From Phaeocystidibacter marisrubri (GTDB lineage Bacteria; Bacteroidota; Bacteroidia; Flavobacteriales; Schleiferiaceae), in contig NZ_WBVQ01000001.1 in the NCBI RefSeq assembly GCF_008933165.1, positions 1 through 64,000 on the forward strand: a DNA stretch of 64,000 nucleotides. The letters are read 5' to 3'. The notes under the pieces were generated by a model. That model was not told where the DNA came from. It did not search any database and worked only from the letters and a program-made list of their open reading frames with translations. Both the position numbers and the translations under genes were made by a program. This document shows positions 24,800 through 31,078 of this stretch, piece by piece; position 1 is the first letter of the stretch; every line of letters begins with the position of its first letter.

Positions 24800-25710
24800 T
24801 TCGGATTGTATTCCGTTCGTTCTGCAATTCTCAATCGAGCGCTTCGCGCACGTGAGTTTTCTTCCACTTCACTTTCGTTCGCAACGATTGCTTTTCTCAC
24901 TACTGGTTCAAAAGGGACAAAGCGATTGCCGTACATGTCTCTTTCGGCCTCACCTTCAAATACTCCCTCACGGATGAATTGCTTCACCATTCGGTCTTCC
25001 AGAGAGTGGTAGCTCATAATCACTAGTCGACCACCCGGGCGAAGTGCTTTAGGAGTGCTGGCGAGCATTTCCTTCAGTACGTCAAGTTCTCCGTTTACTT
25101 CAATTCTCAAGGCTTGGAAAACCTGAGCTTGAAACTTGTGACCCTTGAATTTTGGAGTCCACTTAGAGATGACATTCAACAAGTCGCTCACGCGCTTAAT
25201 GGGTTCTTCTTCCCTTCGGGCTACAATGGCTCTTGCGATGGCTCTCGAGGCGCGAATCTCTCCGTATCGATACAGGACATTGGCTAGATCAGCCTCTTCG
25301 TAATCGGCAAGAATGTCCGCAGCCGTTTTACCCGACGTTGGGTTCATGCGCATGTCCAAATCCGCATCGCCGCGAATGCTGAACCCTCTTTCAACTTCGT
25401 CGAATTGATGAGAGCTTACACCGAGGTCTGCAAGGATGCCGTCACATGGAATGGCATTGTAGAATCGCAGAAAGCGCTCAAGGAACGCGAAGTTTTGTGG
25501 GATCAACGTGAAACGAGGGTCGTCAGGAATATTGGCTTGTGCATCTGGATCTTGATCAAATCCGAACAAGCGTCCGTCAGGTCCTAGTTTTTCGAGAATC
25601 GCTCTACTGTGACCGCCGCCTCCAAATGTGAGATCCACATAAGTGCCACTCGGCTCAATGTTGAGCCCTTCGATGCATTCGTTGAGTAGTACGGGGTTAT
25701 GATAGCTCAT
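24796..25710 (-). CDS. rsmH: 16S rRNA (cytosine-1402-N4) methyltransferase RsmH
   Basis: Methylates N4 of C1402 in the decoding site of 16S rRNA, using AdoMet. I start it at the ATG at 25710 (MSYHNPVLLNE), 304 residues. The frame continues six codons upstream, but the family N-terminus begins here. The AdoMet loop is DLTFGGGGHSRAIL near residue 27, with FDQDPDA next to it, DLGVSSHQFD near 97 and the C-terminal SYHSLEDRMVK. The gene overlaps the mraZ stop by 14 bases, as is common for this pair. Confidence 0.95.
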   Translation of the reverse strand: MSYHNPVLLNECIEGLNIEPSGTYVDLTFGGGGHSRAILEKLGPDGRLFGFDQDPDAQANIPDDPRFTLIPQNFAFLERFLRFYNAIPCDGILADLGVSSHQFDEVERGFSIRGDADLDMRMNPTSGKTAADILADYEEADLANVLYRYGEIRASRAIARAIVARREEEPIKRVSDLLNVISKWTPKFKGHKFQAQVFQALRIEVNGELDVLKEMLASTPKALRPGGRLVIMSYHSLEDRMVKQFIREGVFEGEAERDMYGNRFVPFEPVVRKAIVANESEVEENSRARSARLRIAERTEYNPK

Positions 25711-26167
25711 GGTCGGCACTATTTGCACCGCCCATCACATCCTCTGCAAGAGAGGCGAAATCTACCTCAGGGTCATCCAGAACAGCCTCGTAAGCTGTTT
25801 TATCCCAAATCTCAATCATATCAACCGAAGCTGATAATACCAGATGGCCGGAGAGTCCGCCATACTGCATGAGATCCTTTGGGATGAGGATTCTTCCCGA
25901 GCCGTCGATTTCGATCACCTTAACACCGGCTGTGAACATGCGGATAAAGTCATTATTCTTTTTCACGAAGCGGTTGAGCTTGTTAACTCGACCCATTACG
26001 CTTTCCCATTCTGTCATAGGATAGAGTTCCAGACATTTTTGAAAAACGCTTCGTTTGAGCACGAATCCACGATCCAGTACAGGCAAAAGCTGCTTTTTCA
26101 GCCCCGCCGGCAGGAGTAAACGCCCTTTGGCGTCCATCTTACATTCATGTACTCCGATGAGATTCAA
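25697..26167 (-). CDS. mraZ: Transcriptional regulator MraZ
   Basis: A 156-residue regulator of the dcw operon. It has two AbrB-like beta domains, each with the family motif: CKMDAKGRLLLPAGLKKQL (9-27) and IEIDGSGRILIPKDLMQYG (86-104). In E. coli MraZ represses its own operon by binding repeats of TGGGN at ten-base spacing. Such repeats are present upstream here (26214-26229 and 26312-26327). It is the first gene of the dcw cluster. Confidence 0.95.
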   Translation of the reverse strand: MNLIGVHECKMDAKGRLLLPAGLKKQLLPVLDRGFVLKRSVFQKCLELYPMTEWESVMGRVNKLNRFVKKNNDFIRMFTAGVKVIEIDGSGRILIPKDLMQYGGLSGHLVLSASVDMIEIWDKTAYEAVLDDPEVDFASLAEDVMGGANSADHELS

Positions 26168-26213
26168 TCGGTTGGATTTTAGATTCGTTCTGATTCAAAA
26201 GTAGAAAATAACC

Positions 26214-26229
26214 TCCCACTTTTCCCCAC
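26214..26229 (-). promoter_or_regulatory. MraZ box pair, mraZ orientation
   Basis: On the minus strand GTGGGG (26229-26224) and GTGGGA (26219-26214) repeat with a ten-base period, matching the tandem TGGG repeats bound by MraZ. It lies 47 bases before the mraZ start, which suggests autoregulation of the dcw operon. Confidence 0.65.
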
Positions 26230-26311
26230 AATTAGCCGTGCTGTTGATAACTTTCGGCCTTATGTGGACTGTTCACTCTGCTAAAGTGCGATAAATACTG
26301 ATAATTAGCAA

Positions 26312-26327
26312 GTGGGAGAAAGTGGGA
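26312..26327 (+). promoter_or_regulatory. MraZ box pair, engB orientation
   Basis: GTGGGA at 26312-26317 and again at 26322-26327, ten bases apart on the plus strand, mirror the pair at 26214-26229. A single GTGGGT follows at 26375. This suggests that MraZ may also act on the divergent engB promoter, or that it bridges the two sites. Confidence 0.6.
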
Positions 26328-26402
26328 ATAAGTTGTTAACGATGGAAAATGGACCTTCGTATGCAGGATTGAAAGTGGGTAGGCAAGACACGCTCAAAAC
26401 CC

Positions 26403-26410
26403 TACCTTTG
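26403..26410 (+). promoter_or_regulatory. -7 element (TACCTTTG) of engB
   Basis: TACCTTTG fits the Bacteroidota -7 consensus TAnnTTTG. It ends four bases before the engB ATG, so transcription would begin at or just after the start codon. Either the mRNA is leaderless or the match is fortuitous. No clear -33 element is seen. Confidence 0.35.
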
Positions 26411-26414
26411 CGGC

Positions 26415-27053
26415 ATGAGTGAATCACCATTTGTCATCCGAAAAGCGGAATTTGTAGTCAGTAGTCCACGTGCCGACATGTGTCCAAAGGCCGATCGCCC
26501 GGAATTTGCTTTTATCGGCAGATCCAATGTGGGGAAGAGTAGTCTGATCAACATGCTCGTGGATCATAAGGATCTTGCGAAAACCTCTGGGAGGCCAGGG
26601 AAAACGCAACTGATTAACCACTTTAATGTGAACGATGAGTGGTATCTCGTCGATCTTCCGGGTTACGGCTATGCACAGGTGAGTAAAACGGATAGAAAGA
26701 AGTTTGCCGGGATGATTCATCACTATGTGACAGGACGTTCGAACTTGGTGAATCTGTTCGTTCTAATCGATTGTCGTCATGAACCGCAGAAATTGGACTT
26801 GGAGTTCATGGAGATGTTGGGTGAGGAGGGCGTTCCGTTCAGCATGGTGTTTACCAAACTCGATAAGTTGAGCAGTACTCAATTGCAGAAGAACCTTGCG
26901 GCGTATTCGAAAAAGATGCTGAACCGTTGGGAGGAGCTTCCACCTCAATTTCGCACTTCGGCAAGTTCAAAAATTGGTCGAATGGAGATTCTTCAATACA
27001 TCAACACTTTGGTGGATCAAACAAAGAATCTGTTTATCGGAGGAGGGGAGTAA
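26415..27053 (+). CDS. engB: Ribosome biogenesis GTPase EngB (YsxC/YihA)
   Basis: A small GTPase needed for maturation of the large ribosomal subunit. It has 212 residues: the P-loop GRSNVGKSS (G1, 34-42), the threonine region TSGRPGKTQ (G2), DLPGYG (G3, near 82), TKLDK (G4, near 151) and SASS-type G5 near 190. The N-terminal strand KAEFVVSSP before the G domain is typical of the family and supports this start. It is divergent from mraZ and ends at a bidirectional terminator shared with gldC. Confidence 0.95.
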   Translation: MSESPFVIRKAEFVVSSPRADMCPKADRPEFAFIGRSNVGKSSLINMLVDHKDLAKTSGRPGKTQLINHFNVNDEWYLVDLPGYGYAQVSKTDRKKFAGMIHHYVTGRSNLVNLFVLIDCRHEPQKLDLEFMEMLGEEGVPFSMVFTKLDKLSSTQLQKNLAAYSKKMLNRWEELPPQFRTSASSKIGRMEILQYINTLVDQTKNLFIGGGE

Positions 27054-27078
27054 TCTTCCATCCTCGGATTTGAAATAC

Positions 27079-27112
27079 AAAAAAAGCCACCTCAATTGAG
27101 GTGGCTTTTTTA
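27079..27112. terminator. Bidirectional terminator between engB and gldC
   Basis: GCCACCTCAATTGAGGTGGC (27086-27105) is a perfect 20-base palindrome flanked by A-runs on the left and T-runs on the right. It works as an intrinsic terminator on both strands, for engB (plus) and gldC (minus). Confidence 0.9.
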
Positions 27113-27451
27113 TTACTTCTTCAAGAGATTGAACTTGTCGGCGAAGTGCGCAGCGTAATCTCTCAGGTCGTCGGCCATGTTTTTTTCGTCGGTGGCACGT
27201 TCAAAATTGTCGGCCATGGATAAAAAGGTCTGATGATAGAATTTCTTCATTTGATCTACTGGCATGTCTTTGGTCCATAGGTCAATGCGAAGAGTCTCTT
27301 GTGCATTATCATCCCAAACACCTAGCATAAATGCCTTGGTGTCTTGGTGGTCAACACCGCCGTCTGGTGCGTGCCATGACATTTTCTCGGGAACGCGGTT
27401 AACGTCCAATTCAATGTCTATTGTGATTTGAGATTTATGTGTGTCGCTCAT
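27113..27451 (-). CDS. gldC: Gliding motility protein GldC
   Basis: A 112-residue soluble protein of the GldC family, recognised by DVNRVPEKMSWHAPDGGV (16-33), a VWDDNAQETLRIDLWTKDMPVD block and the helical end. In Flavobacterium johnsoniae GldC is not strictly essential but improves gliding. Its biochemical role is unknown. It follows gldB in the same direction with 14 bases between them, as in other Flavobacteria. Confidence 0.92.
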   Translation of the reverse strand: MSDTHKSQITIDIELDVNRVPEKMSWHAPDGGVDHQDTKAFMLGVWDDNAQETLRIDLWTKDMPVDQMKKFYHQTFLSMADNFERATDEKNMADDLRDYAAHFADKFNLLKK

Positions 27452-27465
27452 AGTTGTGGGCTTGT

Positions 27466-28467
27466 TTATCGAACGGGTTTATAACGAGACTCGCGAAAAA
27501 GAGTTTCGTAATCGGTCATATTTAACAGGTCATCCAAGGAAGTGTTTGGATGGGCGTCCATGTAGGAGTGTACAATTTTCCAACCTAACCATTCGCCAAC
27601 TCTACCTGGACTTTCGTTGTCGATGTCGGCGTAAAACTTGCTAAACGGCGCTTCGAACATAAAGCGACGTTTGGAGTCGATGCTGCTGTCAAACAGAAGT
27701 TGATTTTCTACGAAGTAGGTGTAGATGTTAACTTCGTGGCTTGTGCAGAAGTCGAATTCGTCTTTGGAATACCCGAAGAACAGATGGGGTGGCGTAGTGG
27801 GAAGCATGGCCTCTTGAAAGTAGCGAGCAATTCCCATTCGGATCATGTCGTGAATGAGGGTTTCGTCTACTTCACTTTCTCCTAGTTTCTCTAGGGCAAT
27901 TTCGCCAAACACATCTGGTGCAATGTATTGTGAATTGAATCGTCTCGCAATGTATTCTGGAACGGGTTTATAGGCTGGATGGTCAATTCCCAGGTAGAGA
28001 TCAAGCCCAATAAACACTGTATTCGTACTGTCATTAACCAGAACTGGAGAAGAAAAGAATAAGTTGCTGATATATGTGAATACGGTGAATTCTCCTTCAT
28101 TCGGGAAATAGTAGTGCAGGTGTTTGAAACCGTTTTCTAGTTCAGCTTCAACACGCTCCATCTTCGCTTCGGGGATTCCAATCTTAGAGTCGTTGTACAA
28201 TTGGACTAAACTCTTGTTGAATCGGCGATCAACCCAAATCAAACTATCTGTGCCCACAAAATACTCAGGGCACATTTCTCGGAGGGAGGGGAGTTTGCTG
28301 TAGAAATCCGCACTATCTCCTCCATAATAAGCGTCCGCAAAATGTTCAATCTGAACCCCTGCAGAAATGTCGCTCACATCTACGTCTAAACGGTTGCTGT
28401 CGCATGCTCCCAGAAAAAGTAGGGCGGGTGCGCAGAACCCTATCGATTTGTGGAATGTTCTCTTCAC
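27466..28467 (-). CDS. gldB: Gliding motility lipoprotein GldB
   Basis: GldB is a lipoprotein required for gliding and for T9SS function in Flavobacteria. I choose the GTG at 28467, which gives 333 residues starting MKRTFHKSIGF, a good signal peptide with lipobox LGAC. The open frame runs up to 28530, but a -7 element (28493-28486) lies inside that extension, and the extension would overlap nadE. The mature part has the GldB pattern (EHFADAYYGGD; LREMCPEYFVGTDSLIW; a C-terminal GEWLGWKIVHSYM). It is divergent from nadE and followed by gldC. Confidence 0.9.
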   Translation of the reverse strand: MKRTFHKSIGFCAPALLFLGACDSNRLDVDVSDISAGVQIEHFADAYYGGDSADFYSKLPSLREMCPEYFVGTDSLIWVDRRFNKSLVQLYNDSKIGIPEAKMERVEAELENGFKHLHYYFPNEGEFTVFTYISNLFFSSPVLVNDSTNTVFIGLDLYLGIDHPAYKPVPEYIARRFNSQYIAPDVFGEIALEKLGESEVDETLIHDMIRMGIARYFQEAMLPTTPPHLFFGYSKDEFDFCTSHEVNIYTYFVENQLLFDSSIDSKRRFMFEAPFSKFYADIDNESPGRVGEWLGWKIVHSYMDAHPNTSLDDLLNMTDYETLFRESRYKPVR

Positions 28468-28485
28468 TCTGTCGTATTTTCGCCA

Positions 28486-28493
28486 CAAAGGTA
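28486..28493 (-). promoter_or_regulatory. -7 element (TACCTTTG) of gldB
   Basis: On the minus strand, TACCTTTG matches the Bacteroidota -7 consensus. Transcription would start near 28479, twelve bases before the GTG proposed for gldB, and downstream of the ATG codons at 28530 and 28512. This favours the GTG start. Confidence 0.55.
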
Positions 28494-28510
28494 GCCACAA
28501 AGCACGAGTC

Positions 28511-29299
28511 ATGAATACAGAAAAAGTCATCGATCACATTGTTAATTGGTTAAAGTCCTACGTTGAGCAATCCGGAACCACGGGATTTGTGGTAGGAGTA
28601 AGCGGCGGCATCGACTCCGCCGTGACTTCAACGCTGTGTTCCCTCACTGGATTGCCTACGCTTTGTGTTGAAATGCCGATTCATCAAGCCCAATCTCAGG
28701 TAACTCGTGCTCAAGAGCACATTGCACAGTTGAAATCACGCTTTCCCAATGTGAGTGAAGAACGACTGGATCTGACCCAGATTTTTGACGATTTTGTGGA
28801 TGCCTTGCCGGAAGTGGAGGATGAGGCTCGACACCATCACAGTTTGGTGAATACACGTGCGAGATTGCGTATGACCACCTTATATTACTATGCGGGATTG
28901 CGAAATGCCGTGGTGGCTGGCACTGGAAACAAGGTGGAGGATTTCGGCGTGGGCTTTTACACCAAGTACGGAGATGGCGGGGTAGATGTTTCGCCTATTG
29001 CCGACTTAGTGAAAACGGAAGTGTACGAATTGGCAAAAGCGCTGGGTGTTCCGGAGGCTATTCAAGTGGCTCCTCCAACCGATGGTTTGTGGGGAGACGA
29101 CCGGACGGATGAAGACCAAATTGGAGCTTCTTACCCTGAGCTAGAGTGGGCTATGAAGATGGATGAAGCAGGTAAGTTAGCTTCAGATTTCTTCGGAAGA
29201 GAGAAAGAGGTGTTTGAAATCTACATTCGTCTCAACCGAGCCAATCGTCACAAGATGGTACCCATTCCAGTTTGCGAAATCCCCGACGTGCTTCGCTAA
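28511..29299 (+). CDS. nadE: NH3-dependent NAD+ synthetase NadE
   Basis: Amidates nicotinate adenine dinucleotide to NAD+ using ATP and ammonia. The protein has 262 residues from the ATG at 28511 (MNTEKVIDHI). The 48 codons upstream in frame overlap gldB and are not part of the family. The PP-loop is GVSGGIDSAV near 33-42, with GTGNKVEDFGVGFYTKYGDGGVD near 140 and TDGLWGDDRTDEDQIG near 195. There is no N-terminal glutaminase domain, so ammonia comes from elsewhere. It is divergent from gldB and ends overlapping the histidine kinase stop by four bases. Confidence 0.95.
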   Translation: MNTEKVIDHIVNWLKSYVEQSGTTGFVVGVSGGIDSAVTSTLCSLTGLPTLCVEMPIHQAQSQVTRAQEHIAQLKSRFPNVSEERLDLTQIFDDFVDALPEVEDEARHHHSLVNTRARLRMTTLYYYAGLRNAVVAGTGNKVEDFGVGFYTKYGDGGVDVSPIADLVKTEVYELAKALGVPEAIQVAPPTDGLWGDDRTDEDQIGASYPELEWAMKMDEAGKLASDFFGREKEVFEIYIRLNRANRHKMVPIPVCEIPDVLR

Positions 29300-30201
29300 G
29301 CTACGTTAGCCGTTTCTTCTTGCAGAGGGAAGGACAATTCTACAGTTGTTCCCTTCTCTGGCCGACTTCTAAAGTGAATGCTACCACCGTGAAGTGAGAT
29401 GAGGTCTTGAATAATCAATAGACCAATTCCATTTCCCTTTTCATTATTGGTGCCAGGGCGAGTGTAGTGATCGTTGATGTCGAAGATTCGCTCGATTTCA
29501 CGCTTACTCATCCCAACGCCTTCATCTTCAATTAAGATGCTTGCGCTATCGCCATTTCTCTTCGTTTTAATACGAATGGTTCCGCCTTCAGTGGAGAATT
29601 TGATCGCATTGCTAAAGATGTTTTGCAACATCAATCGGAGCAAGTGTTTATCGGCAATAAGCTCAAAGCTGTCGTCAATTAAATTCTTTACATCCAGATT
29701 TTTAGGGGCGAAAAGTGGAGATTGAATTTTAATCTCTTCATCGATGAGTTCCCTCGCTGAGAAACGCTCTGGATTAAATTGAATTTCAGCATTCTGTTGC
29801 TTCGACCATTTGAGGACATTGTCCACGAGGTCATACAGCGAATGCGAAGTGTCCATGATGGCCAAAGATGACTTCTTCAGTTCTTCATTGGTAAGGTTGT
29901 CCCAGTTTTGGTCTAGGAAGTTGGAAACATAATGTAAATACTTTAGGGGTCCCTTCACATTGTGCGAGATGATCGACATGATCTTTGCACGAGTGTAATT
30001 TGTGGTCCTAAGTAAGTTTTCTGCAGCTCGTAAATCCGCAACATGCGAATCCAGGTCGTCCCTCTCCTTGCTCAATTCCTCGAGCTCCTGTTCTAGTCGT
30101 TCCACCACTCTCGCACTCTTAGATAACCGGGTCAGTGTCCAGATAAATCCAATAAGGGAGATGGATGCAATGACTAAACAAATTGCCTCAAAAATAACCA
30201 T
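29296..30201 (-). CDS. Membrane sensor histidine kinase
   Basis: A 301-residue kinase with one N-terminal membrane segment (residues 4-24), a short coiled coil (29-62), the HisKA box with phospho-acceptor His in SHNVKGPL (near 78), and the HATPase domain with N box NIFSNAIKFS, G1 DEGVGM and G2 GNGIGLLI. It has no extracytoplasmic sensor domain, so the signal is likely sensed in the membrane or the cytoplasm. It is divergent from the LuxR-type response regulator at 30318, its likely partner. Confidence 0.88.
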   Translation of the reverse strand: MVIFEAICLVIASISLIGFIWTLTRLSKSARVVERLEQELEELSKERDDLDSHVADLRAAENLLRTTNYTRAKIMSIISHNVKGPLKYLHYVSNFLDQNWDNLTNEELKKSSLAIMDTSHSLYDLVDNVLKWSKQQNAEIQFNPERFSARELIDEEIKIQSPLFAPKNLDVKNLIDDSFELIADKHLLRLMLQNIFSNAIKFSTEGGTIRIKTKRNGDSASILIEDEGVGMSKREIERIFDINDHYTRPGTNNEKGNGIGLLIIQDLISLHGGSIHFRSRPEKGTTVELSFPLQEETANVA

Positions 30202-30317
30202 AAGGCAGATGTGTTCTTTTTATATTCTCTTGCGCTCTCTTTCCCAAAAGTCGTAAAAAATATTAATGTAACACATAATCGCATTAATCCTTACTTTAGC
30301 CTTAAACCACTTTTAAA

Positions 30318-30935
30318 ATGATCCACGTAGGAATTGCAGATGACCATGCTGTTATCCGTAGAGGGATACAGCTTTTCATTTCACAAGAGTCGGAAATGAC
30401 CTTGGTGATGGAAGCTATGGATGGAGAGGATCTTCAGGCGAAATTGGCCGAGAAGGATTTGGATATTTTACTACTTGATATCGACATGCCACGCATGAAC
30501 GGCATCACCGCTATTCGCGATATCAAAGAGAATCATCCAGAACTTAGAGTTATCATATTAAGTATGCATCCCGAAGAAATTTACGGCGTAACTGCCCGTA
30601 AAATGGGGGCTTCAGGATATGTGTCTAAGGATGTAGATCCTTCGGAAGTTATAAAGGCTATCAAACTTGTGATGCGAGGAGATGAGTATTTTAACGAGAA
30701 TCTCTATCGTAAAAATAGACGAGGTGAAGTGAGTGCCATGAAGCTTTCCAAGCGTGAAAGTGAAGTGCTTAAGCTGCTGAGTAATGGACTCACAAATAAG
30801 GAGATTTCCAACCAATTGGACATTTCTGAGAAGACGGTGAGTACTTATAAGATTCGTCTAATGAACAAGCTCGGTGCTAAAAGTGTGGTGGACTTGGTGA
30901 ACTTCGGACACCGCTTTATGGAGATGGAAGAATAG
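30318..30935 (+). CDS. LuxR/NarL-type response regulator
   Basis: A 205-residue regulator. Residues 1-120 are a receiver domain, with the acidic pair ADDH (7-10), the phospho-acceptor Asp in LLLDIDMPRMNG (near 56) and Lys in GYVSKD (near 104). Residues 140-200 are a LuxR helix-turn-helix (LSKRESEVLKLLSNGLTNKEISNQLDISEKTVSTYK). It is divergent from a histidine kinase across a 116-base gap; TACTTTAG at 30292 is a near match to a -7 element. Its targets are unknown. Confidence 0.9.
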   Translation: MIHVGIADDHAVIRRGIQLFISQESEMTLVMEAMDGEDLQAKLAEKDLDILLLDIDMPRMNGITAIRDIKENHPELRVIILSMHPEEIYGVTARKMGASGYVSKDVDPSEVIKAIKLVMRGDEYFNENLYRKNRRGEVSAMKLSKRESEVLKLLSNGLTNKEISNQLDISEKTVSTYKIRLMNKLGAKSVVDLVNFGHRFMEMEE

Positions 30936-31013
30936 GCAGTTTTCAGTGCTATTATTCTTACACTATCGTTTTATCATGTAGGATTATTCTGATAAAAGAG
31001 CGCTAGAAATAAT

Positions 31014-31046
31014 AAAAAAAACACGGGTAAAAATCCGTGTTTTTTT
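31014..31046. terminator. Bidirectional terminator
   Basis: Runs of A and T flank the stem ACACGG/CCGTGT with an eight-base loop. It lies between the response regulator (plus) and the large secreted protein (minus) and can stop transcription from both sides. Confidence 0.85.
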
Positions 31047-31078
31047 ATGCTAAAAAAGAACTTAATTATTGAGGGCTA

